Shown here one piece after another: positions 17,296 to 26,999 of a DNA stretch of 49,790 nucleotides (within the stretch, counting starts at the first letter, position 1; every line of letters begins with the position of its first letter). The notes below the pieces were generated by a model. It made no database searches, had not been told where the DNA came from, and saw nothing but the letters and a program-made list of their open reading frames with translations. The position numbers were made by a program, and so were the translations under genes. The stretch covers positions 1-49,790 of the forward strand of contig DAIDMQ010000037.1 of NCBI GenBank assembly GCA_027448945.1. The letters run 5' to 3'. This DNA comes from Gallionellaceae bacterium. Lineage in GTDB: Bacteria > Pseudomonadota > Gammaproteobacteria > Burkholderiales > Gallionellaceae.

Positions 17296-18912
17296 TTAAA
17301 AACTCGCAATCAGACTCCAGTGGATACTGTTCGCCCCTTTGCGCTGGGTTGGGTCATTACCTGCTTTAAGGATTTTAGCGGCATCCAGCCTCATCGCTAA
17401 CTGTTCACCCATATTCGATCTCAGTCCCACTCCCAGCGAGGATATGGAAACCCTGCTGCCGTTCGAACTTTGTGCCGAGCCAAAGTCATAAAAAGCCAAA
17501 GGGCGCGCACGCAGCGTCCATATTGCGGTACTGGGGGCGTAAGTTTCCACACTGCCATGCAAGCCGCTTTCACCACCCTCGCTGCCTTCCGAGAAGCCGC
17601 GAACCGCGTCGGCACCACCCAACCTGATCTGTTCACCCAGTATTAAAACATCATTGCTTTTTTGCCCATTCAATAGGAATTTGAATCGCCAGTCGGCGGG
17701 CAGTGCGCGTGCGTAGTTAGCACCATATCGCAACACTTTGTAGTTGGTCTTGGGTTTGGTCAAATTGAGTTGATCGTAAGCGGCAAAATCTGCGGCCTTA
17801 CCCTTGCCTGACATCGGTACGTTTGCAGCCAGAGACAAATCAAAGCCGAGATCACTCTGTGCGAACTTTCCCTGCGCTGCATAGCCCACACTCAACGGGG
17901 TGACAACGATTTCTTTATAGAGCACGGTTGCCACCGGCGCAATCATTTCGATACGACGGAAATCACGCCAGTCCAAACCCAAAATCAACTTGTGATTAAA
18001 GTGATCGAAGCGATCCAGGGCGTAGTTGTAACGCCCGCTGAATAACAAGCCGCCGCCCTGAAAATTGGAGAGCCCGCCCACCACTGAGTTGACGTTGGAA
18101 TAGCCTCCAAAGAACTCCATGGAGTCGCCCTTTGCATAGAGGGGAATCTTATAACTTCCGCCTAAGACCTTGAGCCTATCGATATACCCCAAGGATGTTA
18201 GGTATTGCACACTGGCAACATGATCCGCATCAAAAGCATTGGTATTGCGATACGAGAATCCGGCACGTGTCCTGCCAGTTTCCACGGTGCCACTATTGTT
18301 CAGCAAGGCACACCATGCTTCCGGCTTGTTATCTTGGACTTCCACATTGGCATCTACCATATCCTCAGCTGCGCCCATCTTCAAGACCACGTTCAATTGC
18401 CGCGCGGGATTTTCATTTGCGAGTTGGAGCTCTCTTGATATCTGATTGGAACGGGGCACGGCACCAGTTCGTACCGATGGCAATGCATTCAGCACATTTT
18501 CTTTGCTGACAAATTTATTGCCCTGCACTTCGATCTTACCGAATCGACTCTCTTGCACGCGCAGATGAACCTCACCATTTTCCAATGCTTGGTCGGGCAA
18601 CCATACTCGTACGGCGGAGTAGCCTTGCTTGGCATATAAGTTCTCAACCGCCGTCAACGCTCGTTGCACATCCGTAAAACTTTTATCAGGCCCGGTGTAA
18701 ACATTTACCACGCTGTCTATATCCGATTGATTCAACAGCGTCGCACCATCCACTACAAATTTTTGGATCGAAAAACGCAGAACTTGCGGCTCCGCCGTCA
18801 CTGTAGTGCCCCCCACCGCAGAGGCTGGTGCCGAAATCTCTTCCGCGCTCAAAATCGAACTGCTGCCTATCAGCATTAGTGCGCTTAACGCCAGTTGGAA
18901 TGTAGCTCTCAT
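17296..18912 (-). CDS. Two-partner secretion outer-membrane transporter (TpsB; ShlB/FhaC/HecB family)
   Basis: A 538-residue protein that should carry the adjacent exoprotein across the outer membrane. After a signal peptide (about residues 1-23) come two POTRA domains (about 47-121 and 123-198), which bind the TpsA signal domain in the periplasm. A 16-strand barrel follows, ending in IASF. The lid-loop motif VRGF is present at 437-440, as needed in this family. The protein ends in Phe, the usual BAM recognition residue. It lies 16 bp after the TpsA stop and 9 bp before the FecR-like gene, so the three are one operon. The cognate substrate is certainly the TpsA by position. Confidence 0.95.
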   Translation of the reverse strand: MRATFQLALSALMLIGSSSILSAEEISAPASAVGGTTVTAEPQVLRFSIQKFVVDGATLLNQSDIDSVVNVYTGPDKSFTDVQRALTAVENLYAKQGYSAVRVWLPDQALENGEVHLRVQESRFGKIEVQGNKFVSKENVLNALPSVRTGAVPRSNQISRELQLANENPARQLNVVLKMGAAEDMVDANVEVQDNKPEAWCALLNNSGTVETGRTRAGFSYRNTNAFDADHVASVQYLTSLGYIDRLKVLGGSYKIPLYAKGDSMEFFGGYSNVNSVVGGLSNFQGGGLLFSGRYNYALDRFDHFNHKLILGLDWRDFRRIEMIAPVATVLYKEIVVTPLSVGYAAQGKFAQSDLGFDLSLAANVPMSGKGKAADFAAYDQLNLTKPKTNYKVLRYGANYARALPADWRFKFLLNGQKSNDVLILGEQIRLGGADAVRGFSEGSEGGESGLHGSVETYAPSTAIWTLRARPLAFYDFGSAQSSNGSRVSISSLGVGLRSNMGEQLAMRLDAAKILKAGNDPTQRKGANSIHWSLIASF

Positions 18913-18928
18913 GCGGTCATTTTCACTA

Positions 18929-21900
18929 TCAATTGCATACCGGCATCGCCATGCCGGCAGGTGTCGTTGAATGCTGTGATTGAGTTCCGTTGCTTGCGGC
19001 GATCAGCAGGCCCTGTTGAGTGTTAATCGTTGTGCTTGTACCGCCAAGCAGCACCGCATCGACGATGGCGGAAATGATGTTTACATTGCCTATAGGTGCA
19101 GCAACGGGAATCGGTGCGGTAATCTGGCCTAGTGTGTGCAAATAACGATTCCCCGTTTCAATCACATTCGCGGGTGCATAGATGGCATAGGTCTTACCCA
19201 AAATATCAGGGTTCATACTGACCAACCCACCGTTGTTGTCTAATACAGCGTCATTGGTATAAATGAGCCAACGTCCGCCACCATTCACCGTCAACGCGGT
19301 CGCTCCGGCATTATTGGCGAAATTCCCCGCACCTGTGCTAAGCACGATGCCATTGCCTACCGAGGTTGAAGTCAGCACACCCGCAGCGCCCAATGTGACA
19401 CCCGTTCCACTCAAGCCTGTGATGTTTGCACCAGTGACCGGCGCATTGATGGCCAACACACCTGTCGTATTGAGATCCAAATTGTATGCATTGACACTAA
19501 AGGTGGCATTTGTCGCAGCATCGATGGCGATCCCGCCGCTACCACTGACAAAAGCAGTATTGGTCCCCAATTGCAATGCACCACCCACAGTGATCGCACC
19601 TGCACTTGCAGTGCCTACGGTGACATTAGTAAAGCCGAAGATGTTCGTGGAGAAATTCGCTGCCGTCAGTGCCAAGGTCCCCGCACCACCGGCGATACCT
19701 ATCGTCGTGCCCGCTGTGCGTGGTGCGATCAGCAGGTTGCCACTACTCTGCAGATAATCTGTAGGGGTCATCGTCAAAGTATCGGCATTGAGCGTAATAT
19801 TGCTTGTAGATACAGGAATGGAAGTGGCGAAGCTGGCACCGATAGTGCTCCCGCCCAAAAATGAAATATCCGTACTGGCAGATCCGGCGCCGGCTATCCC
19901 TGTCAGATTGATAGCGCCACTATTGGACAGAACATTCCCAACCAAATACAAACCTGGAGCGGCACCGGCTACAGTAGTCGTCCCTCCGGTACCCATCAGG
20001 GTGATGCCACCACCCGCAGTAGTTTGAACGGTTGCAGCGCTATCGATACCGATCGATTGGGCTGTAGTAGAACCGATATGCGACCCGGTCAATGAAATCG
20101 CATTGGCTGTCGTATTGGCGGAGGTGATTGTGCCTTGAAGCATCAGTCCTTGGGAGTTAGCAGCACCGCCGCCTTGACTAATACCGTCGATCAAAATCGT
20201 ACCCGCGCCGCCATCTATAGTCCCCTCTGCCCATACTCCGCCGTAAACAGCGACAGCACCACCGGCAAAGCTCGTGCCTCGCAAAACGATATTGCCGCCA
20301 CCGGAATTCAAAGTGGAGGCCGCTCCTATTAAGGCAATCCCGCATACGCTGGGTGTACAGGCTGTAACACTGGTGGCATCCACACTTCCAACTGCATATC
20401 CAGAGCCATTCCCAGCCACGCCACCACCCAAGGTGATGTTGCCTCCATTACTGAAGATGGAGGAACCATTCAGAGTAATCGCCCCCCCCGCGATTCCATC
20501 ACTATCCGAATTCAGCAGCACATTGCCGCCTGCAGTAGTCAGTGTAGTCGTCCCGCTTGGCGCGATATTTCCGGTATCCATCCAAGTGATACCGCCTCCT
20601 ATAGCGGAATTGGAGATGCTAATAGTGGATGCATTTAGGATTGAGTTGGTAATGGAGATGTCGCCACCCGTTGCTTGCGTGCCGGTACGTCCTGCACCGT
20701 CTAACATCTGCATACTGAGCAAACCAGTTCCGGCATTCAATGTCACACCATTGGCGATTACCAGTTGCGCCGCCCCTGGCAATCGTTCGGTTGTCGCGAC
20801 ACCATTTGCTAAAGTGTCATTGGCAATCAGAGTGAGATTTGCGTTTCCTGTTGTTATATTGGCGTTCACCAAAATGCTGCGTCCCGCTTGCATGGTGATG
20901 GCGCCTCCCACATTCACAGGTGCGGAGACTATTGCAGAATTCACCGTGATGTCATTGCTCGCCTGCAGCTTTACGGCGGTTCCATTGTTGGTGATGGCGG
21001 TGATGCTGGCAGGACTTACTGTGATGTTCTGTCCCGTATAGTTGGCGTAAAGCCAAGGGGAGTTAACACCCGCAGCCGCAGCAGGATTGATCAAATCGAC
21101 ACGTCCGAAGGGTGTTGTGAAACCACCGTTAAAGTAGCTACTCGAAATGACATAAGCACCATTGGCAAGACTGCGTACCCCGTTGCCGCTGCCCCCAGCC
21201 GAACCTGCCCCTGCGTAGTCATAACCGAAATAGTCGCTTGCCACGGCACCTACCGAACCATTCGCTGCCGAGGCTACACCACTTAATCCCACATTCGCTT
21301 TACCCATACCCACGTAGCCGGTATTCGTATGCCAACCGGGATCATTCACCACATAATCACCATTGTTCAAAATGATAATGTCTTTGCCTGAGCCGAACCA
21401 GCCGCCTAGACTATCGTTGGCTTGATCGCCGATCAAACTTGCTGCGATACCTGCACTACCTATTGCACCGATAGTGCCTACTGTTCCCCCCAGTCCGTTG
21501 CCCCAAGTGACCGCACCCACATTGGCTATCGCGGCACTATCCCAGCCGGAACTCAGCACCAAATAATTCCCGCCAGGCAAAGCCACCACGTTCCCGCTTA
21601 CGCCGTCATTCAAGGTACTACCGACCAAACTATTCACTGCCGAGATGGTGCCTACAGTGCCCCCCAATCCATTACCCCAAGTTGCTGCTCCCGCACCGGC
21701 AACCGCACCGTTGGCCCAATTGGAGGAAACGACATAGTTACCATTCAATGCCAACGGCGTAATCTTAGACCCGACATAATCCAAGGTTGTTGAACCGACC
21801 AAACTATTCGCTGCTGTGATAGCACCCACCAAACGCACACCCGCTGTAGCGCCATCACCCCAGGTCGCCGCACCTGCGTCGACCACCGCGCCGTTATCCC

Positions 21901-24900
21901 AACTTTTACTGCCAACCACGTAATTGCCATTACTCAATGCCACGATGCTGCTACCCACAAAACCCAAACCGATGGTGTCATTGGCGGTACTTCCCACCAG
22001 ACTGTTGGCGGCAGAGACGGCACCCACAGTCCCACCTGCCCCGTTGCCCCAAGTCACTGCACCTGTATTGGCAATCACACCGTTATCCCAGTTGGGGCTG
22101 TTTACAACATAGTTGCCATTGGTCAACGCAGTAACTCCTCCGGAGCCGACGTTGTCATTCAGGATGCTGCCCACCAAACTGTTGACTGCTGAAACTGTCC
22201 CTACCGTACCCGTGGTTCCGTTACCCCAAGTCACAGCCCCTGCCCCCGTTACAGCGCCTGGATTCCAACCCTGATTCGCGACCACATAATTCCCATTGGT
22301 CAGTGCAGTCACTTTGATGGTACTTGTCCCCCCTGTGCCTTGTAAGCTATTGGCCACCGAAAGATTCCCTACTGTCCCGCCCAATCCATTCCCCCAGGTA
22401 GTGAATCCGGAGCTCGCGGTCATCACGACATAGTTACCGTTAGTCAAAGCTGTGACGCCATCCGTTGCATTTGCATTGCTACCCCAACCTAGATTCTGCG
22501 CTATCGTGCCGACCAAGCTATTGGTGATAGAAACGGCACCCACAGTGCCACCCGCACCATTCCCCCATGTCACTGCGCCCGCTTTATTAGTCCCACCAGT
22601 ACTCCAACCGTAGCTATTGACTACATAGTTGCCATTATTAAGCGCAGTAATGCTTGCACCAACGGTGTCATAAGAGGCTGAACCCAGCAAACTGTTCGCA
22701 GCCGAGACCGCACCTATTGTGCCGCCCAAACCATTACCCCATGTCACCGCACCCACATAAACGAGTCCACCACCGGCCTTATAGTCCGGACTACCAACCA
22801 CGTAGTTGCCGTTGCTCAAAGCCACCACATTCGAGCCTATGAAATCGCCTGTCGCAGTACCAATAAGACTGTTAGTCGAATTGGCCACACCGACCGTGCC
22901 ACCCAAACCGTTACCCCACGTGACCAGTCCGAAGTTAGAAGCTGCATACGGGCTGCTGACCACATAATTTCCGTTGGTCAGCGCGATCACACCGCCTTTG
23001 CCGCCGTTTATGCTGTTAACAACATTATTTCTGGCATCCCAAACACTCACCGCAGAGCGCGTGCCTATACCATCTGCAGCAGTACCGCCAACCAAACTAT
23101 TTGCCGAACTGACTGCGCCGCTGATGCCCACCGTGCCACTACCCCAAGTCACCGCTCCCGTGCCGCCGCTCCAAACCGAACTATCCACCACGAAATTGCC
23201 ATTGGTGAGTGCCGTCACGCCATCGATACCTACCCGGTCACTCACCGCACTACCCGTGAGTGTGGAAACCAATGCGCCTGTCGTGCCATCAAATAGATAA
23301 ACAGCACCTGCGGATGCCGCAACGAGGCTATCAACCGGGACGGCAACGACTACGTTGCCATTCGTCAACACATAGGTATATGCACCAAAACTGTTTCCCG
23401 CCAGCGGATGCGGATCGAGCAACTGGAAAGCAGGTGACGCCGTCACACTGCTGATTGTTATATTTGCCGGATCTAGTAATAAATTCCCACTAACACCTTT
23501 AGCTGAGCTCAAATCTGCTAGGCCGCCAAAGGTCAAAGTATTCTTGCCTGAAACTTCCGCGAAACCACCATCACCACCTTGTGCCCCACCCTTGGCGGTA
23601 AGACTTCCGAAGTACTGAGTATCTTGATCGGACCACACGATCACCTTGCCGCCATTTCCAGATGTGAGCGCATCCGCTTTGATCGAACTGGTGGAATTCA
23701 CAAAAGTGGTCAGCGCATTCGGTACGGCCGGATTACCACCATGTGCATCACCTCCAATCAGGATCGTGCCTCCACCCTGCTGACCGGAAGCATCGAGTTG
23801 ACTATCAAGCAGGTAGATATCCTGACCAAGCAGTTGCATCATGCCGCCGTTTGCACCCTTCGCATTCATCACTGATGAACTGAACAATCGCCCAACTCCC
23901 GCATTGACCGTGATGGTTCCGCCTGTGCCATTAGTGTTGCTCACATCGAGCAAAGCTGATTGAGTTTGGATGATGCCATTCTGAGCATCGAGATTGATGT
24001 TGCCGCCTTGAGTTGCAGTGATCACGCCGGTTTGCAGGATGCGATCCGCTTGCACTTTTACGCTGCCAGCCGCATCGGCATGTATGTCACCGAAACTCAG
24101 TACCGCCGCTCCCGCATCGATACTGACACTGCCGCCAAGAGCACTGGTAACACTCCCTGTATCCAAGGTTACATTTTGACTGGCCTTGAACATAATCTTA
24201 CCGCCCTGCTGCGTGACACTATCAGCACTCACTTGGCCGGCATTTTTCACCATGCTGCCAAATAAACCCAAGCTTCCGGAACTGGCAATCAATTTACCCA
24301 GATTGGTGGCATCTCCCGCAGGTGCCGTGATACTGACTCGCAAATTAGGATCCGTAGTGCTGACCAGTTGCACGCTGTTGCCTGCCGCCAACAATATCTC
24401 GCCATTGGGCGCGGTGATGATGCCGGTGTTCTCGACGTTAGGTGCGATAAGAAAAATATGTCCACCATTCTGCGCATTGATGCTCCCGGCGTTGCTAAGA
24501 TTTTGCGCACCCGGAATGGCGGCGTAGTTATAGTTACCCGCTAGAAAGTCTGCATCACTCAAATTGAGCGTGGAGGCTACCAACCCACTTACATCAATAG
24601 TTGCACCGGCGCCGAAAACGATCCCGGTTGGATTGATGAGAAAGACCTGTCCGTTAGATTGCAATACACCGAAGATATTGGAGGGTAGACCACCCGTGAC
24701 CCTGTTGAGCACTGCTGAAGAAGCCGACTGTTGTACAAAACGAGTCGCTTCGTTCGCACCAATGGAGAAATCCTGCCAGTTGATGATGGTGCCCGGGGTA
24801 TTCTTTATTGTGAGTGTATTACCTTGGGTATTAAAACTAGCTTGCCCGTTGGTGACATTGGGATTAAGCGGATTTGCGTGTACAAGTTGCGTGGGAATGA

Positions 24901-24991
24901 AAGCGAACGTGCTTAAAGTAAGAGCAAGCAGAGTACTGACCTTAAATACAGGTCGAGTCTGAATCAAATTAACCGCAAGGTCGGCGTCCAT
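18929..24991 (-). CDS. Giant two-partner secretion exoprotein (TpsA, filamentous haemagglutinin type)
   Basis: About 2,020 residues, secreted to the cell surface as a long beta structure. Numbering here starts at ATG 24991, chosen because AGGTG precedes it by about six bases; an in-frame ATG pair at 25021 has no such site. A signal peptide ends near VHA-NP (about residue 39). The TPS domain (about 40-290) carries the family motifs FNTQGNTLTI, NWQDFSIGANE, VLNRVTGG and FLINPTGIVFGAGA. Beta-helix repeats follow to about 530. Then come about 13 repeats of a 55-65-residue unit (about 538-1300), each with a core like ALTNGNYVV then GAVTWGNG and NSLVGS. A further beta-helix region rich in Gly and Thr reaches the end. 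No C-terminal toxin domain is visible; the end is a short tail in PVCN. An adhesin or biofilm role is the best guess. Confidence 0.93.
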   Translation of the reverse strand: MDADLAVNLIQTRPVFKVSTLLALTLSTFAFIPTQLVHANPLNPNVTNGQASFNTQGNTLTIKNTPGTIINWQDFSIGANEATRFVQQSASSAVLNRVTGGLPSNIFGVLQSNGQVFLINPTGIVFGAGATIDVSGLVASTLNLSDADFLAGNYNYAAIPGAQNLSNAGSINAQNGGHIFLIAPNVENTGIITAPNGEILLAAGNSVQLVSTTDPNLRVSITAPAGDATNLGKLIASSGSLGLFGSMVKNAGQVSADSVTQQGGKIMFKASQNVTLDTGSVTSALGGSVSIDAGAAVLSFGDIHADAAGSVKVQADRILQTGVITATQGGNINLDAQNGIIQTQSALLDVSNTNGTGGTITVNAGVGRLFSSSVMNAKGANGGMMQLLGQDIYLLDSQLDASGQQGGGTILIGGDAHGGNPAVPNALTTFVNSTSSIKADALTSGNGGKVIVWSDQDTQYFGSLTAKGGAQGGDGGFAEVSGKNTLTFGGLADLSSAKGVSGNLLLDPANITISSVTASPAFQLLDPHPLAGNSFGAYTYVLTNGNVVVAVPVDSLVAASAGAVYLFDGTTGALVSTLTGSAVSDRVGIDGVTALTNGNFVVDSSVWSGGTGAVTWGSGTVGISGAVSSANSLVGGTAADGIGTRSAVSVWDARNNVVNSINGGKGGVIALTNGNYVVSSPYAASNFGLVTWGNGLGGTVGVANSTNSLIGTATGDFIGSNVVALSNGNYVVGSPDYKAGGGLVYVGAVTWGNGLGGTIGAVSAANSLLGSASYDTVGASITALNNGNYVVNSYGWSTGGTNKAGAVTWGNGAGGTVGAVSITNSLVGTIAQNLGWGSNANATDGVTALTNGNYVVMTASSGFTTWGNGLGGTVGNLSVANSLQGTGGTSTIKVTALTNGNYVVANQGWNPGAVTGAGAVTWGNGTTGTVGTVSAVNSLVGSILNDNVGSGGVTALTNGNYVVNSPNWDNGVIANTGAVTWGNGAGGTVGAVSAANSLVGSTANDTIGLGFVGSSIVALSNGNYVVGSKSWDNGAVVDAGAATWGDGATAGVRLVGAITAANSLVGSTTLDYVGSKITPLALNGNYVVSSNWANGAVAGAGAATWGNGLGGTVGTISAVNSLVGSTLNDGVSGNVVALPGGNYLVLSSGWDSAAIANVGAVTWGNGLGGTVGTIGAIGSAGIAASLIGDQANDSLGGWFGSGKDIIILNNGDYVVNDPGWHTNTGYVGMGKANVGLSGVASAANGSVGAVASDYFGYDYAGAGSAGGSGNGVRSLANGAYVISSSYFNGGFTTPFGRVDLINPAAAAGVNSPWLYANYTGQNITVSPASITAITNNGTAVKLQASNDITVNSAIVSAPVNVGGAITMQAGRSILVNANITTGNANLTLIANDTLANGVATTERLPGAAQLVIANGVTLNAGTGLLSMQMLDGAGRTGTQATGGDISITNSILNASTISISNSAIGGGITWMDTGNIAPSGTTTLTTAGGNVLLNSDSDGIAGGAITLNGSSIFSNGGNITLGGGVAGNGSGYAVGSVDATSVTACTPSVCGIALIGAASTLNSGGGNIVLRGTSFAGGAVAVYGGVWAEGTIDGGAGTILIDGISQGGGAANSQGLMLQGTITSANTTANAISLTGSHIGSTTAQSIGIDSAATVQTTAGGGITLMGTGGTTTVAGAAPGLYLVGNVLSNSGAINLTGIAGAGSASTDISFLGGSTIGASFATSIPVSTSNITLNADTLTMTPTDYLQSSGNLLIAPRTAGTTIGIAGGAGTLALTAANFSTNIFGFTNVTVGTASAGAITVGGALQLGTNTAFVSGSGGIAIDAATNATFSVNAYNLDLNTTGVLAINAPVTGANITGLSGTGVTLGAAGVLTSTSVGNGIVLSTGAGNFANNAGATALTVNGGGRWLIYTNDAVLDNNGGLVSMNPDILGKTYAIYAPANVIETGNRYLHTLGQITAPIPVAAPIGNVNIISAIVDAVLLGGTSTTINTQQGLLIAASNGTQSQHSTTPAGMAMPVCN
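21090..23380 (-). repeat. About 13 tandem NGNYVV/TWGNG repeats coded within tpsA
   Basis: Each unit is about 165-195 bp and encodes xALTNGNYVVxS, a variable 8-15-residue segment often with a Trp, GAVTWGNGxGGTVG, xVSAANSLVGS and a short Asp/Gly link. First and last units are the most diverged. The DNA copies differ at many bases, so the array is old or under selection at the protein level only. Four-strand units of this size with repeated aromatic and Asn-Gly turns suggest beta-propeller blades; that is inference. Confidence 0.85.
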
Positions 24992-25048
24992 GATGCACCT
25001 AAATATCCCATCACTCATCACGTCAGAGGGCTATCACCCTATCACTGC

Positions 25049-25091
25049 GTAGGAATAATTCCTACACCAATAATTGCCTATGCAAATAGGC
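25049..25091. promoter_or_regulatory. Operator-like palindromes upstream of the tpsA operon
   Basis: GTAGGAAT-A-ATTCCTAC (25049-25065) is a perfect 17-bp palindrome, 58 bp upstream of the preferred tpsA start. A second inverted repeat, GCCTAT-GCAA-ATAGGC, is at 25076-25091. On the leftward strand a TTGTTG element lies just upstream. The first palindrome resembles sites bound by LuxR/RcsB-type response regulators (TAAGAATATTCCTA), which is knowledge by analogy; the actual binder is unknown. Confidence 0.5.
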
Positions 25092-25285
25092 CCAACAACA
25101 AGCTATCATCATGAATTTATGATATTTTTATATATTTCAAATACCAAATCGGATAATTAAACAAATGCTGATACGTGGAATATACGATTGATGGATAAGT
25201 CAGTGCTCTGGTGTGAGTAAAGGAAAAGTTGGACTTTGATATGCTCGCGCACTCCTTGCCTGTACATTCATTGTGGGGAAAATAA

Positions 25286-26242
25286 TTACTCAACAATCTT
25301 GCAGCACTGACCACCGCTCTTTTTAGCCTGCGCAAGTGCAGAGCTGGCGCGGGCAAACATATCTTCCAGGTGATCACCCTTGCGCACCTGACTCATACCC
25401 AGAGAAATGGTCAAAGCGGGTAGGGCATCACCGCTGGGCAATACTACCTCGGAACGGCTCACAATCTGACTCAAGCGTTGAGCCGCGATACATGCTTCCT
25501 CGATATTGGTGTTGGGCATGAATACGCTTAGTCGCCTGCGACTGCTACGTCCGGCTTGATCGGCAGGACGCAATCCTAACAATACATGCTGCGCCAGATC
25601 ACGCATCGCCTGATCGCCTGCCAGTTCTCCGTAGGTCGACAGGTAGCCATCGAAATCATCGAACTCCAATTGCATCAAACAACACGACCGCTTGTCTACC
25701 AGTGAACGACACAAATGACGTTCGAAACGCTTCATCATCCAGTCGCGGTTAAATAAACCGGTGAGATCATCGATGATGGGTGTGGTCACATAACCATAAC
25801 TGCGCTCCAGATTCTCCGCGATGATCTTATCGGCATAGCGGACACGATCCGAGAGAATGTTGAGCATGTTGCGCGCTGCCTGATGCGAGGTATCGATCAG
25901 ATGCCACAAAATGGATTGATCTATAGGCAATAGCACGCACTCAGTAGCCGCGATGACATAAGCTGAAACACCCGTATCGCCCAAGATCGATAACTCGCCC
26001 ACGCATTCGCCTTCACCCAACAAGGCAATAGGATTCCGATCACCAGGACCCGTCTGTACCTTCAAACGTCCAGACATGATGATGTAGATGGTCGTATTGC
26101 GGTGCCCAGCAATCAGCAAAGTCTCGCCCTCGCTGATGGAAATCAGCTCCAGAGGCGATAACTTCTCACTGACCAGCTTCTCTGGCATATGCTGGAACAA
26201 GGGTGAAATCGCCAAAAGCTTGCGGATATCTTCTTCACTCAT
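25286..26242 (-). CDS. Cyclic-nucleotide-binding protein with a degenerate GGDEF domain
   Basis: A 318-residue cytoplasmic protein. Residues about 10-120 form a cNMP-binding/CAP-sensor-like domain (GEGECVGELSILGD core). Residues about 150-318 form a GGDEF-type domain, recognised by DDLTGLFNRD. In place of GGDEF it has SRRRL (234-238), so diguanylate cyclase activity is not expected. The RxxD motif of the inhibitory site is kept as RPAD (225-228), at the normal distance, so it may bind cyclic-di-GMP as a receptor. No DNA-binding helix-turn-helix is seen, so it would act on a protein partner. GGGAGG precedes the ATG by nine bases. It lies about 295 bp upstream of tpsA in the same direction. A link to adhesin control is suggested by position alone. 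Confidence 0.88.
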   Translation of the reverse strand: MSEEDIRKLLAISPLFQHMPEKLVSEKLSPLELISISEGETLLIAGHRNTTIYIIMSGRLKVQTGPGDRNPIALLGEGECVGELSILGDTGVSAYVIAATECVLLPIDQSILWHLIDTSHQAARNMLNILSDRVRYADKIIAENLERSYGYVTTPIIDDLTGLFNRDWMMKRFERHLCRSLVDKRSCCLMQLEFDDFDGYLSTYGELAGDQAMRDLAQHVLLGLRPADQAGRSSRRRLSVFMPNTNIEEACIAAQRLSQIVSRSEVVLPSGDALPALTISLGMSQVRKGDHLEDMFARASSALAQAKKSGGQCCKIVE

Positions 26243-26402
26243 AATTTATATCCTCCCAATTGGAGCACTGCGTATACAACCATATGACTGTCAAAAAGTA
26301 AGCCATGCACCCGCCCGATGCGGGACTAAACTCTCTACAATATATTACTGAAGATTGTCATCTTAGTATAAGGGACATGAGGTCGCACCACACTCGTAAA
26401 GT

Positions 26403-26999
26403 TCAGCGCTTACGCACTACCATATCCATCAATGCGGACATGCCATTATGCCCTTTACCTTCTTCAATAACGTTATCGTGTTCACACAAATGGACGATCT
26501 CCATGTCCGCAAATGCCTCGCGTAAATAAGCCTCGGTATAAAGGTTCTCAGCTTGCGAGGGCCCGCCTGTCTTGTATTCCAACTGACGTGGTGTATATCC
26601 CTGCAGCAACAGCAGACCACCCGATTTCAAACAGCGTTTGATGTTGGCGAAGACCTGCTCGCGTTCAATCGGCGGCGAAAATTGAATGAAAATACCGACC
26701 ACCACGTCGTATTGCTGACTCCAGTCCATTTTCATCAGGTCAACCAATTCAAAGCGCATCTGTACGCCACGTTGCCGAGCCAATTTTTTGGCTTTGGCGA
26801 GCGCCACGGCAGAAGAATCAACCGACAATACGTCCAACCCCAGCTCCGCCAACCACACGCCATTGCGACCTTCACCATCCGCCAGTGCCAAACAACGCAT
26901 ACCGGGTGTTAGCAGCTCACGCTGCGTGGTCAGAAATGCATTCGGTGCGGTACCGAACAAATACTCTTCACCGATATACCGATCATTCCATACGGACAT
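26403..26999 (-). CDS. Class I SAM-dependent methyltransferase (TehB-like)
   Basis: A 198-residue cytoplasmic protein. The SAM-binding motif I is ALADGEGRNGVWLAELG (about 37-53) and the acidic motif II residue is in VLSVDSSAVAL (about 58-68). The sequence resembles the TehB/thiopurine-methyltransferase-like branch, in which relatives volatilise or detoxify tellurite or similar compounds. The substrate is not deducible. GGAGG precedes the ATG by six bases. It stands about 160 bp from the cNMP-binding gene, likely with its own promoter. Confidence 0.85.
   Translation of the reverse strand: MSVWNDRYIGEEYLFGTAPNAFLTTQRELLTPGMRCLALADGEGRNGVWLAELGLDVLSVDSSAVALAKAKKLARQRGVQMRFELVDLMKMDWSQQYDVVVGIFIQFSPPIEREQVFANIKRCLKSGGLLLLQGYTPRQLEYKTGGPSQAENLYTEAYLREAFADMEIVHLCEHDNVIEEGKGHNGMSALMDMVVRKR

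Noticed and set aside
21090..23380. Regular DNA repeats in tpsA considered as a CRISPR array or satellite DNA
   Set aside because: The units are long, diverged in DNA, continuously coding and conserved in protein. They are protein repeats.
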